A stretch of 64,000 nucleotides of DNA from the NCBI RefSeq assembly GCF_002979975.1, contig NZ_PCQD01000001.1:496001-560000 (forward strand), in the 5' to 3' direction. The DNA is from Pseudomonas sp. MYb185. Its GTDB lineage: Bacteria > Pseudomonadota > Gammaproteobacteria > Pseudomonadales > Pseudomonadaceae. Below the pieces are notes generated by a model that saw nothing but the letters and a program-made list of their open reading frames with translations, searched no databases and was not told the origin of the DNA. The translations under genes and the position numbers were made by a program. Below, in pieces: positions 38,863 through 48,168 of the stretch; position 1 is the stretch's first letter; each line of letters begins with the position of its first letter.

Positions 38863-40047
38863 TTAATTCGATGTTTGTCGAGCAGGTTGAAAACGTCGGC
38901 TGAGCATCACGCACACCATGCCCAGCCCCAGCAGGCCTCCGCCCAGGGCAAACAGGGGCTGGTAGCTGCCAAGTACCGCATACAGGCCGGACATGGCGTA
39001 GCCCGACGCGGCCTGCATGACGGCAAAGACCGCGGTAGCGTACCCCCACAGGCGTTTGTGCTGGGCCGGCCCGCCGAGTTCGGCCAGGCGCCCGGAGGTC
39101 AGTGCAACCAGGCCGGGCACCATGGCGCCAACCATAAAGGACGATATGGAGTTACTGACCAGGCCAACGGCAAAGAACGGCAGCGCGATGGCCAGGGACT
39201 TGAGCAGATAGCCTATCGTCAGACTATGATGCCATCCGAGACGGTGGACCAGCACCCCGGCCAGCAACGGGCCGACAATGGCGCCTGCGCCGAAAATCGC
39301 CCACTGCAAGGCGGCAGCACTGGCACCCTGGGCTTGCTCGCGCGCCAGATAGTCGACCCAGAACACCGTATGCGGGATGAAGCCCGTTGCGTCCATGGCA
39401 TAAGCCAGCATGACCAGCACTATCGTCATGCCCAGCACCGGCGGGGCATGACCTGTTGTGGTAGGGGGGACCGGCGCGGCAGCGGGCGGCAGGCGTACCA
39501 GTCCGTAGTTGCAGGCTACGCCGGCCAGTAGCGACAGGCTGCCCAACACCAGCCAACTCCACATCAGGTCGAACTCCACCAGCAGCGGCAGCAGCGTGGC
39601 TGACAGCAGGGCGCCCATGCCAACCCCGCAGAACACCAGCGGCCCGACCACTGCCCGGCGCTCGATGGGCGCGCGGGTCAGTGCCAGGGACGGACCGACC
39701 ACCATGAGTATCGCCCCGGTTATGCCGGATAGCAGGCGCCAGACGAAGAACCAGGCAAAACTGGCGGGTGCGGCGCTACAGAGAAAGCTGAGGGTAATGA
39801 CGATGAAGCATACGGCGAGTACCGCCCGCGGCCGGAAACGTTCGGATAGCCAGTGCGCTGATAACGCACCCAGCAGATAGCCGAGCAGATTGGCAGCACC
39901 CAGGTAGATTGCAGCGGTGGCGTCGAACCAGCCCTGCTGGATCAACACGGGAATCATGGGGGTATAGGCAAGGCGGGCGAGCCCCACGCCGGCAAGGGCG
40001 GCCATGCTACCGGTCAGCAGCAGGGGAATGTCGGAGCGCTGGATCAT
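38863..40047 (-). CDS. YbfB/YjiJ-family MFS transporter
   Basis: 394-residue 12-helix major-facilitator protein. GVGLARLAYTPMIPVLIQQG at the first helix and the paired GVGLARFAYTPL-type sequence are typical of the YbfB/YjiJ subfamily. The substrate is unknown. It follows the GntR gene by 21 bp on the same strand, so regulator and transporter form one unit. With the divergent hydrolase and permease it suggests a small catabolic or efflux module. Confidence 0.85.
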   Translation of the reverse strand: MIQRSDIPLLLTGSMAALAGVGLARLAYTPMIPVLIQQGWFDATAAIYLGAANLLGYLLGALSAHWLSERFRPRAVLAVCFIVITLSFLCSAAPASFAWFFVWRLLSGITGAILMVVGPSLALTRAPIERRAVVGPLVFCGVGMGALLSATLLPLLVEFDLMWSWLVLGSLSLLAGVACNYGLVRLPPAAAPVPPTTTGHAPPVLGMTIVLVMLAYAMDATGFIPHTVFWVDYLAREQAQGASAAALQWAIFGAGAIVGPLLAGVLVHRLGWHHSLTIGYLLKSLAIALPFFAVGLVSNSISSFMVGAMVPGLVALTSGRLAELGGPAQHKRLWGYATAVFAVMQAASGYAMSGLYAVLGSYQPLFALGGGLLGLGMVCVMLSRRFQPARQTSN

Positions 40048-40068
40048 GGAAGGTTCACGAGCGCCCGT

Positions 40069-40809
40069 TCAACGTAGATCGATCTGATAACGAAAGCCTT
40101 CGGCAGCGCCCCGCGACAGGCGGTATTCGAGCGGCGTACTGTCATAACCCAGGGCGATACGCTCAATCGCCACCACTGGCTGGCCTGGGGCAATACCAAG
40201 GATATCCGCGGTATCCACATCGGCCGACTCGATGGTCAGGGTTTCCCGGGCGGAGGCGATCAGCTGGCCACACTGTTCCTCATAGAAGGGATAGAGCATG
40301 TTGGCGAACATGTTCGGCTCAATATCCAGCAAGGCAAAGAACCTGGCCCTGGGTAGCCAGATCTGCTCACGGAACAGACGGTCTTGCTGAATTATCCGTT
40401 CGCGCGTCAGATACACCGCGGCTTCGCCCTGTTCCAGGGCAAGCGCCTGTCTGACCCCTTCCGGTGGTAGCTCAAGCGACCGGGAGAGAATGCGACTCTG
40501 GGGCACGGGCTGGCTGCCGGAAGGATTCACCTGGCGGAAAAAGCGGAAAAACGACTCGGAGAACTGTGGTCTGCGCACGAAGGTGCCGCGGCCATGGCTG
40601 CGTTCCAGTACGCCCTGTTTGACCAGGGTATCCACGGCCTTTCTGACCGTGCCAATGGCTACACCATGGATCCTGGTCAGTTCCGTCTCGCTTGGAATAG
40701 CCGTGCCGGGTAACCATTCTCCGGCGGCAATCCTGGCCAGCATTTCGTCGCTTAGCTGTTGATACAACGGCAGGCGTTCGTCAGGTCTCATTCTCGCGGG
40801 CATGCACAT
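40069..40809 (-). CDS. GntR-family (HutC/UTRA) transcriptional regulator
   Basis: 246 residues: an N-terminal winged helix (LPLYQQLSDEMLARIAAGEW; IPSETELTRIHGVAIGTVRK) and a C-terminal UTRA ligand domain (VYLTRERIIQQDRLFREQIW). HutC-type regulators sense small metabolites related to their targets. It is divergent from the amidohydrolase/permease pair and upstream of the MFS gene, so it most likely controls both. ATGs at 40803 and 40791 are alternative starts. Confidence 0.9.
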   Translation of the reverse strand: MCMPARMRPDERLPLYQQLSDEMLARIAAGEWLPGTAIPSETELTRIHGVAIGTVRKAVDTLVKQGVLERSHGRGTFVRRPQFSESFFRFFRQVNPSGSQPVPQSRILSRSLELPPEGVRQALALEQGEAAVYLTRERIIQQDRLFREQIWLPRARFFALLDIEPNMFANMLYPFYEEQCGQLIASARETLTIESADVDTADILGIAPGQPVVAIERIALGYDSTPLEYRLSRGAAEGFRYQIDLR

Positions 40810-40861
40810 ATCCAGGTGAGCGAAGGTGCCATCTTACCACCAAGGTCGCAGGTGAAAAGAT

Positions 40862-40890
40862 TTGACAGCTCGCAGCGTCACTAATATTGT
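40862..40890 (+). promoter_or_regulatory. Candidate promoter of the amidohydrolase-permease operon
   Basis: TTGACA (40862-40867) and TATTGT (40885-40890) are 17 bp apart, 67 bp before the amidohydrolase ATG. The -35 is consensus. Confidence 0.6.
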
Positions 40891-40897
40891 CCTCTAG

Positions 40898-40909
40898 TCA
40901 TATATATGA
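40898..40909. promoter_or_regulatory. Candidate GntR operator
   Basis: TCATATATATGA is a perfect 12-bp palindrome just downstream of the -10, in the region between the divergent GntR gene and the amidohydrolase. Its position over the transcription start suits repression. Inference only. Confidence 0.45.
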
Positions 40910-40957
40910 GTATATCTCTAGGCGAGCCCTGCGCCATAACAACACAAAGGTATTTCC

Positions 40958-41779
40958 ATGAAGCCCACCCCGCTTGCAGTAACCGGGATTGATACCCATG
41001 CCCATATTTTTCGTCATGATCTGCCCATGGTGGCCGGCCGTCGCTACAGCCCTGCCTATGATGCGCTGGTGGAAGACTATCTGGCCCACCTGAAGGGCAG
41101 TGGCCTGTCCCATGGCGTGCTGATCCAGCCCAGCTTTCTTGGCACCGACAACAGTTTCATGCTCGAGGCGGTACGGTGTTATCCAGACCAGCTGCGTGCG
41201 GTGGTGGTGGTCGACCCGCAGATCAGCGATGCGGAGCTGGATAGGCTGGAGGCCTCGGGCACGGTCGGGGTACGATTGAACCTGGTTGGCCTGGCGCTGG
41301 AGGATTTTTCCCTGCCACGCTGGCAGCAGTTCTTCCAGAAGTTGGCCCGCCGCCGCTGGTCGGTTGAGATTCAGCGGGGCATGGAGGATATGGCGCTGAT
41401 CGTCCCCGCCATTCTCGAATCCGGGGCGACGGTGGTGATCGATCATTTCGGCCTGCCCAAAGGGCAGATTGATCCAGGCAACGACAAGCATGGGCGCTTC
41501 CTCAGCCTGCTGGCCAATGAACAGGTCTGGATCAAGCTTTCCGCTACCTATCGCAACAACCTCACTCTTGAGCAGGCATCAGCCAGTCTCCAGGTTCTGG
41601 TCGATGCCTGCGGTGGTCATGATCGGTTCCTCTGGGGCAGCGATTGGCCGCATACCCAGTTCGAGGACCAGATCAACTACGTCTCGCAGTTTTCCATTAT
41701 CGAGGCGCTGCTGCCGACGCCTGCGCACCGGACCCAGGTGCTGGTGAACAACCCCAGCAAGCTGTTCGGGTTCGTGTGA
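40958..41779 (+). CDS. Amidohydrolase-superfamily TIM-barrel hydrolase (LigI-like)
   Basis: 273 residues of the amidohydro_2 group that includes 2-pyrone-4,6-dicarboxylate lactonase. It starts with GIDTHAHIF (HxH near 14), has VVIDHFGLPKG mid-protein and ends with FLWGSDWPHTQFEDQI (the C-terminal Asp of the active site). This subgroup generally hydrolyses lactones or decarboxylates aromatic acids. Substrate unknown; a dicarboxylate or lactone is suggested by the permease encoded 28 bp downstream. AAAGG precedes the ATG. Confidence 0.85.
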   Translation: MKPTPLAVTGIDTHAHIFRHDLPMVAGRRYSPAYDALVEDYLAHLKGSGLSHGVLIQPSFLGTDNSFMLEAVRCYPDQLRAVVVVDPQISDAELDRLEASGTVGVRLNLVGLALEDFSLPRWQQFFQKLARRRWSVEIQRGMEDMALIVPAILESGATVVIDHFGLPKGQIDPGNDKHGRFLSLLANEQVWIKLSATYRNNLTLEQASASLQVLVDACGGHDRFLWGSDWPHTQFEDQINYVSQFSIIEALLPTPAHRTQVLVNNPSKLFGFV

Positions 41780-41807
41780 TCAAACAAGTGCAAAAAGGTA
41801 CTTCAGC

Positions 41808-43109
41808 ATGACGAGTTTCATTGTGGTTGCGGCCATCGTTGCTGCCATCGCCCTGGGCTACAAGACCAGGATCAATATTGGCCTGTTCGCCATTGCATTT
41901 GCCTACATCATCGGCTGTTTCGTGATGGGCCTGAGCCCTTCCGAAGTCATCGAAATGTGGCCGCTGAAAATGTTCTTCATCATTTTCGCCGTGTGTCTGT
42001 TCTACAGCTTTGCCATCGTCAATGGCACGCTGGAGAAGCTGTCAGAGCACCTGCTTTACCGTTGTCGAAACGCGCCGCATCTGCTGCCTTACGCCATTTT
42101 CCTCACGGCTGCGCTGATTGCGGCAATGGGAGCGGGCTACTACACGGTACTGGCCTTCATGGCGCCGATTACCCTGATGCTGTGCGAGAAAACCCGCATG
42201 AGCCTCATTATCGGGGCCATGTCGGTCAACTACGGCGCGCTTGGCGGAGCCAACTTCGTATCCAGCCAGAGCGGGATCATCTTCCGCAGTTTGATGGTCA
42301 ATTCGGGCATCACCGAAGAAGTTGCTTTCATAAACAGTTTCGGCATCTTTGCCAGCACCATGCTGATCCCGCTGGCGGTCATCACGGTGCTGGTATTTTT
42401 CACCGGTCACCGGAAAGCCATGCAGGGTGCGAGTCTTGCGGTCAGTCTGCCGACGCCGTTCAACCAGCAGCAGAGGACCACGCTGTGGCTGACCGTGGTG
42501 ATGATGCTGCTGGTACTGCTGGCCCCCATCGCGCACCTGATCTTTCCAGACAGCACTACCGCCACCTTCATCAACAGCAAGATGGATATCGGTCTGATCG
42601 CCAGCGTCTTCTCGGTGATTGCGCTGCTGCTGAAGCTGGGGGATGAGCGCAAGGCCATGGCCACGGTACCCTGGAGCACCCTGGTCATGATCTGCGGTGT
42701 GGGGATGCTGATCTCCATTGCGATCAAGGCCGGAACCATCGATATGCTGGCAGCGTGGATAGGTACCAATATTCCGGCAGGCCTGGTGCCTGTGGCGTTT
42801 GGTATCGTCGCAGCACTGATGTCGATTTTCTCCAGCACGCTGGGTGTGGTGACGCCCGCCCTGTTTCCGATCGTGCCCTCCATTGCCGGTAATCTGGGTA
42901 TCGATCCGATGATCATCTTCATCTGTATCGTCGCGGGTGCCCAGGCCACCTCCATTTCGCCGTTCTCCTCCGGTGGCAGCCTGATGCTCGGTGCCTGTCC
43001 CAGCGAGGAAGCACGTTCGGGGATGTTCTCGCAGCTGCTGTTCCGTGCTGCACCCATCGGTATCGTTGCCGCGCTGATCTTCAGTATCGTGTTGACGGTT
43101 TTCTTCTGA
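41808..43109 (+). CDS. MatC/DASS-like anion permease
   Basis: 433-residue protein with about 11-12 membrane helices, similar to the MatC (malonate carrier) and SLC13/DASS dicarboxylate permeases. Signature-like segments: SVNYGALGGANFVSSQSGII and GAQATSISPFSSGGSLMLGA, two re-entrant loops rich in Ser/Gly as expected for elevator-type anion carriers. It lies 28 bp after the hydrolase gene. Likely role: import of the hydrolase substrate or a product; inferred from context. A terminator follows. Confidence 0.82.
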   Translation: MTSFIVVAAIVAAIALGYKTRINIGLFAIAFAYIIGCFVMGLSPSEVIEMWPLKMFFIIFAVCLFYSFAIVNGTLEKLSEHLLYRCRNAPHLLPYAIFLTAALIAAMGAGYYTVLAFMAPITLMLCEKTRMSLIIGAMSVNYGALGGANFVSSQSGIIFRSLMVNSGITEEVAFINSFGIFASTMLIPLAVITVLVFFTGHRKAMQGASLAVSLPTPFNQQQRTTLWLTVVMMLLVLLAPIAHLIFPDSTTATFINSKMDIGLIASVFSVIALLLKLGDERKAMATVPWSTLVMICGVGMLISIAIKAGTIDMLAAWIGTNIPAGLVPVAFGIVAALMSIFSSTLGVVTPALFPIVPSIAGNLGIDPMIIFICIVAGAQATSISPFSSGGSLMLGACPSEEARSGMFSQLLFRAAPIGIVAALIFSIVLTVFF

Positions 43110-43115
43110 TGGAAG

Positions 43116-43148
43116 AAGAGAGGGCAACCCTTGGGTTGCCCTCTTTCT
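43116..43148. terminator. Terminator between the permease and the esterase genes
   Basis: Perfect 12-bp stem AGAGGGCAACCC/GGGTTGCCCTCT with a 2-nt loop and flanking A/T tracts, in the 42-bp gap between convergent genes. It can serve both strands. Confidence 0.9.
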
Positions 43149-43151
43149 GCC

Positions 43152-45182
43152 TTACCTGACCGCGTCGGCCAGTCCGGTTTCTATGGTCGTCTCGGTCTCC
43201 GGGCCGATCTCGACAAAGGTATCGTTGGACAGGGTGTAGGCCGGCCACTCCAGGTCGTTGGTGCTGGGGTTTCCGGTTTTGGCGAAGTTGGTCCACATCA
43301 GCATCATCTGCTGCACAACGGCGGCATCCTTCGAGCCCCACTCCATGGACGCATAGACGTCCGCCGTATCCCCCTGGCTGCCGGTGATACCGTTGCCATT
43401 CAGATCGCCAATCTGCGGTCGGCTACCCTCCGGGGTGGTTACCAGACCGAGCTGGAAGTTCTGCACCATGCCCTCGGGGTGGTTGAACAGGTAGGGAAGT
43501 TCACAGCCATGGCAGCTTTGCAGGCCCATCTCGGCCCAGCCATCGGGTACCCGGCTGAACCGGTAGATGTACTGGTCTGATTGATAGAAGTCCGAACGCT
43601 GTTCCAGCCAGACGGGCAGAGCCGCACGCAGGTCGGGATAGTCGCCTGATGTCACCCCCGCCATCAACGGGACATCGCTTGGCATGCCATCGAGGACATT
43701 CTGATGGTAGGTCTTGGGTTGGTAGTAATAATCCACATTCGGTCGGTAAGTCTGACGCGGAATGTTATGCGCCATATCCGCCTGGACGAAGGCCGTCCAT
43801 GGCAGCGCGCGGGCTTCTTCCAGGCTGGTTACCCCAGCCCGGTCGAACAGGGCGCTGCCGATGGCTTCTGACACGGCCAGGGAATCGCCCGGTTCGCCAG
43901 TGGTATCCAGGGGGGACGCGCCACTTTGCACAATGGCCTTGTGGAACAGGCCCGCCGCCTGGGGAGAGTTCATCAGCGAGAAGGTTTTACCGCCACCCCC
44001 AGACTGCCCGAAGATAGTCACGTTGCCTGGATCGCCGCCGAATTCGGCGATGTTGTCCCTGACCCACTTCAACGCCATGACCAGATCCATCTGACCGTAG
44101 TTGCCGGAGCCACCATACTCGCTTTCAGCAGTCAGCAGCGGGTGGGCGATATAGCCGAAGGGCCCCAGGCGGTGGTTGACCGTGACCAGCACCACTCCGT
44201 TGCTGGTCAGGCTGTCGGGGTTGTTGTACTGCCTGGAATTGGCCGAGAGAATGGCGAAGGAACCACCATGGAACCAGACCATCACCGGCAGCCCATCGGC
44301 GTCCTTGGGCGCGGTGACATTGAGGTAGAGGGAATCCTCGCTCATGCCCCCTTCGTTGATGCCTTCCAGTGCCATGTCCTGTGCCGATTGGTCTGCCCAG
44401 GCAACGGCATCGCGGACACCTGACCAGGGCTCGGGCGGTTCCGGTTCGCGCCAGCGCAGCTCGCCCAGCGGCGGAGCGGCATAGGGAATGCCGAGAAACT
44501 GCCAGGTATCCTCGGTCGCTTCGAAGCCGCGCAGTTCCCCACCCGTGGTGTTGACCGTTACCCGCGGGCTGGTCGCGCGCTGGAAGTGTGCGAGCGCATC
44601 CGCGGCGGAGGTGATGGCACGAGGCCGGGGATCGGTATCGGAGAACGCCCCGGCGTCTTCCAGTGCCGTCACCAATGGCTGGAGGCTGGTGCGGAAATCA
44701 GCGGTTGGCTGGTCGAAGTCGATGTCGGGGGCATGCAAGGACACCTCGGCGCTGATGGCGCTGGTGAGCTGGATGCCATTATTCAGATCGCCATCGGCGT
44801 CGAGGGTCTGCAGCAGGATCAGCTTGTTGTTCACCCGCTGGTCCTGTGCCGAGCTGGCGCCGTCGGTGATGCTCAGCGGCGTCAGTATCTCCGCTCCCTC
44901 GGCGGCTCCCAGTTCCAGCGCGCCGATGGAGAAGCTGATGGTTTCCCCCTGGGTATAGTTGAATTGGCCATCCTCATCGGTACTGCCGCTGGCGGTGCGG
45001 CTGCCCTGGTAGTCCAGCCCTGACACGGCGCTGTCGACGAAGGTGCCGGTCAGGGTTCCGGGATCGGAGGATGAGGATGATGACGAGCCACCGAAGCAGC
45101 CTGCCAGCAGGACAGCCATCGAGGCCGGGATAACGCCTAGCAATGCAGCACCACGGCGGATGCTACTGCGCTGAGTACTCAT
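43152..45182 (-). CDS. Carboxylesterase type B lipoprotein, paralogue 1
   Basis: 676 residues. Lipobox VLLAGC followed by a poly-Ser linker, so probably a lipid-anchored periplasmic or surface protein. A roughly 150-residue N-terminal module (LTGTFVDSAVSGLDYQGSRT) precedes the esterase domain (oxyanion FHGGSF; nucleophile Ser in GQSGGGG; His in SCHGCELPYLF). The nucleophile elbow has Gly after Ser, unlike the common GESAGG, and Gln in place of Glu before Ser. AAGGAG precedes the start at 45182. Its paralogue is 34 bp upstream. Confidence 0.9.
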   Translation of the reverse strand: MSTQRSSIRRGAALLGVIPASMAVLLAGCFGGSSSSSSSDPGTLTGTFVDSAVSGLDYQGSRTASGSTDEDGQFNYTQGETISFSIGALELGAAEGAEILTPLSITDGASSAQDQRVNNKLILLQTLDADGDLNNGIQLTSAISAEVSLHAPDIDFDQPTADFRTSLQPLVTALEDAGAFSDTDPRPRAITSAADALAHFQRATSPRVTVNTTGGELRGFEATEDTWQFLGIPYAAPPLGELRWREPEPPEPWSGVRDAVAWADQSAQDMALEGINEGGMSEDSLYLNVTAPKDADGLPVMVWFHGGSFAILSANSRQYNNPDSLTSNGVVLVTVNHRLGPFGYIAHPLLTAESEYGGSGNYGQMDLVMALKWVRDNIAEFGGDPGNVTIFGQSGGGGKTFSLMNSPQAAGLFHKAIVQSGASPLDTTGEPGDSLAVSEAIGSALFDRAGVTSLEEARALPWTAFVQADMAHNIPRQTYRPNVDYYYQPKTYHQNVLDGMPSDVPLMAGVTSGDYPDLRAALPVWLEQRSDFYQSDQYIYRFSRVPDGWAEMGLQSCHGCELPYLFNHPEGMVQNFQLGLVTTPEGSRPQIGDLNGNGITGSQGDTADVYASMEWGSKDAAVVQQMMLMWTNFAKTGNPSTNDLEWPAYTLSNDTFVEIGPETETTIETGLADAVR

Positions 45183-45216
45183 GCGAACTCCTTTGATTAT
45201 TGTTGTTTGAAGTACG

Positions 45217-47208
45217 TCATTCATCGGTAAATACATCCGAGATCCAGGTCTTGACCTCCGCTTCGGCGCCCATTTCGACATAGCGTTGGGCTTGCGCGTC
45301 GTACAGCGGGAATTCCAGTTCATCGGCAATGCTCGGATCACCCGTCCTGGCAAAGCTGCTCCACATGGTCATCATCCGCTCGATCACCGCATCGTCGGTT
45401 TCATCGAAACCGGCCGAGGCGAAGATATCCTCCGGATCACCCTGGGAACCACTGATGCCATTGCCATTCAGGTCGCCAATCTCCAGCGATTGGCCGGTGG
45501 CCGGGTCGATGACCAGGCCCAGCAGGTAGTGGGTGATGACGCTTTCCGGCATGTTGAACAGATAGGCCAGTTCCGCCGCGTGATAGGCGGTGACGCCGCG
45601 CGCTTTCCAGCCGGCGGGTTGCTGGCTGAAGTGCATGGCATACTGCGGCGCGGTATTCAGCTCGGCCATCCAGGGAAACACGTTGAGCACGGTGGCGATG
45701 GGCTCCTCGGTGTCATTGGTGGTGACCAGGAACATGAAGGGCACATCGTTCTGCCTGGCGCTTTCAAAGGCTTCCCGTTCGCTGTAGGGCTGGTAGTGGT
45801 TGTCGATGTTGGTGTAAGGCACCAGCGCCGCCCCGGCCTGCATCACTTCCAGCCAGCTGCGCTCGCGCATCTGCTCAAGGGAGTCGGCCTGCAGCCGCTG
45901 CTGCAGTTGCATGCCGATGGCTTCGGCAGCCTCCAGCGTGCGGGTATCGGGATGCAGTGTGCCGCTCTGGCTGATGGCCCGGTGGAACAGCCCGGCAGCC
46001 TGGGGTGAGGACATCAGTGACAGCACCTTGCGGCCACCGCCGGATTCGCCAAAGATGGTCACATTGCTCGGATCGCCGCCGAACGCCTCGATATTGTCCT
46101 GCACCCACTGTAGCGCCGCGACCAGATCCATCTGCCCGTAATTGCCGGAGCCTTCGTAGCCGCTTTCCGCGCTCAGTTCCGGGTGGGCTATGTAACCGAA
46201 AGGCCCGAGCCGGTGGTTGACCGAGACCTGGACGATGCCCTTGCTGGCCAGCGCACGCGGGTTGTTGAAGGGCTTGGTATTGCTGGTCAGCGAGGTAAAG
46301 CCGCCGCCATGGAACCAGACCATCACCGGCAGGCCATCGGCATCCTTGGGCGCGGTGACATTCAGATAGAGCGAGTCCTCACTCATGCCGCCTTCACCGA
46401 AGCGCTCCAGGCCGGGGTTCTGTGCGGCCTGGTCGCTCCAGGCAATGGCGTCCCGCACGCCAGTCCAGGGTTCAGCTTCCTGGGGCGCGCGCCATCTCAG
46501 ATCACCCAATGGTGGCTGGGCATAGGGAATGCCGAGAAACTGCCAGGTGTTCTCATCCGCTTCGAAACCGCGCAGCTCGCCACCGGTGGTCTGTACCAGA
46601 TGACGCACACTGGTTGCCCGCGTGAAATGCTCCACGGCGGCATCGGCAGACGTGACGGTGCGTGGTCGCGGATCGGTATCGGAAAACGCACCAGCCGCTT
46701 CCAGTGCTTCCAGCAAGGGTTCCAGGCTGGTACGGAAGGCACTGGGTGATTGGTCGAAATCGATTTGTGCCGCCTGCAGGGACACTTCATCGCGAATGGC
46801 GTCGGTCAGCTGGATACCATTGTTGAGGTTCCCGTCGGCGTCCAGGCTCTGCAGCAGGATGAGCTTGTTGGTCACCCGCTGATCCGTCGCTGAGGCTGCC
46901 CCTTCGGTAATACTCAGCGGTGTGAGCACCTCAGCACCATTGGCCGAGCCCAACGGCAGCTCGCCGATGGAGAAGCTGATGGTTTCCCCCTGCCGATACT
47001 GGAACTGACCCAGGTCGTCCGTGGTGCTGGCGGCGGTATCGGTACCCTGGTAATCGAGCCCCGACACGGCGCTGTCGATAAAAGTGCCGGTAAGCACCCT
47101 GGGTTTCGAGGAGGAAGAAGAGCCGCCGAAACAGCCGGCCAGCAGCAAGGGCACCAAGGAAACGGCCAATACAATCGAACGATTGCCTGGTCTGGTCATG
47201 CGATACAT
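45217..47208 (-). CDS. Carboxylesterase type B lipoprotein, paralogue 2
   Basis: 663 residues with the same plan as its neighbour: lipobox LLLAGC, FGGSSSSS linker, module LTGTFIDSAVSGLDYQGTDT, then the alpha/beta-hydrolase with FHGGGF, nucleophile GESGGGRKV and His in AYHAAELAYLF. Long stretches are identical to the other copy, for example VMVWFHGG, NHRLGPFGYIAHP and EDSLYLNVTAPKDADGLPVM, so the pair is a tandem duplication. The substrate is an ester of unknown type. AGGAG precedes the ATG at 47208. It is transcribed first, and paralogue 1 follows in the same operon. Confidence 0.9.
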   Translation of the reverse strand: MYRMTRPGNRSIVLAVSLVPLLLAGCFGGSSSSSKPRVLTGTFIDSAVSGLDYQGTDTAASTTDDLGQFQYRQGETISFSIGELPLGSANGAEVLTPLSITEGAASATDQRVTNKLILLQSLDADGNLNNGIQLTDAIRDEVSLQAAQIDFDQSPSAFRTSLEPLLEALEAAGAFSDTDPRPRTVTSADAAVEHFTRATSVRHLVQTTGGELRGFEADENTWQFLGIPYAQPPLGDLRWRAPQEAEPWTGVRDAIAWSDQAAQNPGLERFGEGGMSEDSLYLNVTAPKDADGLPVMVWFHGGGFTSLTSNTKPFNNPRALASKGIVQVSVNHRLGPFGYIAHPELSAESGYEGSGNYGQMDLVAALQWVQDNIEAFGGDPSNVTIFGESGGGRKVLSLMSSPQAAGLFHRAISQSGTLHPDTRTLEAAEAIGMQLQQRLQADSLEQMRERSWLEVMQAGAALVPYTNIDNHYQPYSEREAFESARQNDVPFMFLVTTNDTEEPIATVLNVFPWMAELNTAPQYAMHFSQQPAGWKARGVTAYHAAELAYLFNMPESVITHYLLGLVIDPATGQSLEIGDLNGNGISGSQGDPEDIFASAGFDETDDAVIERMMTMWSSFARTGDPSIADELEFPLYDAQAQRYVEMGAEAEVKTWISDVFTDE

Positions 47209-47543
47209 GAATTGAACTCCTGTTATTGTTGTTTTACGCCTTTCGGGCAGGTCCTTTGCGCCGCAGCGAGGTATCCGCTGCGGTTCGCTTCCATGGCATA
47301 ACGAAAGGCCATAGCGTTCCAGGTCGGGAACGCAGGGCAGTATAGGCAGTGAATATCGAGACGTAACCCAAATTGGTTACGACTGGAGTCAATAGTTGGT
47401 ATGGTGGCAAAATGGAATTTAGTTGGATAATTCGCTGTTTGTGAGTCATTTATGAAATATGTCTCTATTGATATAGAGCGCCTGATGCCGTTTAGGCCTG
47501 GCGGAATTGAATCAGCCTTGTTTTCCCTCTGCTGCCTGTAAAG

Positions 47544-47576
47544 TGACTGATCATTCACTGGCAGAATGACTGGTCA
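47544..47576. promoter_or_regulatory. Imperfect inverted repeat upstream of gluconokinase
   Basis: TGACTGATCATTC (47544-47556) and GAATGACTGGTCA (47564-47576) pair at 10 of 13 positions around a 7-nt spacer, about 60 bp before the kinase start. A regulator site is plausible. The rest of the 426-bp gap, AT-rich around 47350-47480, shows no gene. Confidence 0.35.
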
Positions 47577-47634
47577 TCAGTTGTTTTGGCTAGACTGACA
47601 GGGCCAATCATTCATGACGGTAGGAGTAACCTTC

Positions 47635-48168
47635 ATGCAGCAGAGAATCACTGCATTGGTGGTCATGGGCGTGACGGCCTGCGGAAAAAGCACCATTGCC
47701 GAGGCCATTGCCCGGCGCGCCGGCGCTGTGCATATCGAGGGCGACCAGTTTCACGGTAGCGCGAATATCGAGAAGATGCGTTCCGGTCAGCCGCTGACCG
47801 ACGAGGACCGGGCTGGCTGGCTTGCCCGTCTGGGTGAAGAACTCGCCGCTGCGGTGCGGGCTGGGCAACGCCCGGTACTGAGCTGTTCAGCGCTGAAGCG
47901 CCGGTATCGTGACCAACTGCGCGCTGCCGTGCCGGGGCTGGGCTTCGTGTTTCTGGATCTTGACCCGGATGAGGTGCGGCGACGGGTGTCCGCTCGCCAG
48001 GGGCACTTCATGTCGCTGGAGTTGGTCGATAGCCAGTTCGCCACGCTGGAGCGACCCTCCGATGAGCCGGCGGTACTGACCGTCGATGCCACCCTGCCGA
48101 TTGCCGCGATCAGCCGCCAGGCCGTCGCCTGGTGGCGCGCCGAGGGTGGGCTGGACGACGCCGATTGA
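47635..48168 (+). CDS. gntK: Gluconokinase
   Basis: Phosphorylates gluconate to 6-phosphogluconate. The 177 residues have the P-loop GVTACGKST (near 11), HIEGDQFHG, the LTDEDRAGWLARLGEEL segment, VLSCSALKRRYRDQLR and QFATLERPSDE, all diagnostic of the thermoresistant-type GntK family. TAGGAG lies 8 nt before the ATG at 47635. No gluconate permease or GntR-type gluconate repressor is adjacent. Confidence 0.93.
   Translation: MQQRITALVVMGVTACGKSTIAEAIARRAGAVHIEGDQFHGSANIEKMRSGQPLTDEDRAGWLARLGEELAAAVRAGQRPVLSCSALKRRYRDQLRAAVPGLGFVFLDLDPDEVRRRVSARQGHFMSLELVDSQFATLERPSDEPAVLTVDATLPIAAISRQAVAWWRAEGGLDDAD

Noticed and set aside
43152..47208. Interpretation of the two esterases as a single fused or frameshifted gene
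   Set aside because: Each has its own ribosome-binding site, lipobox and complete catalytic set; they are separate paralogues.
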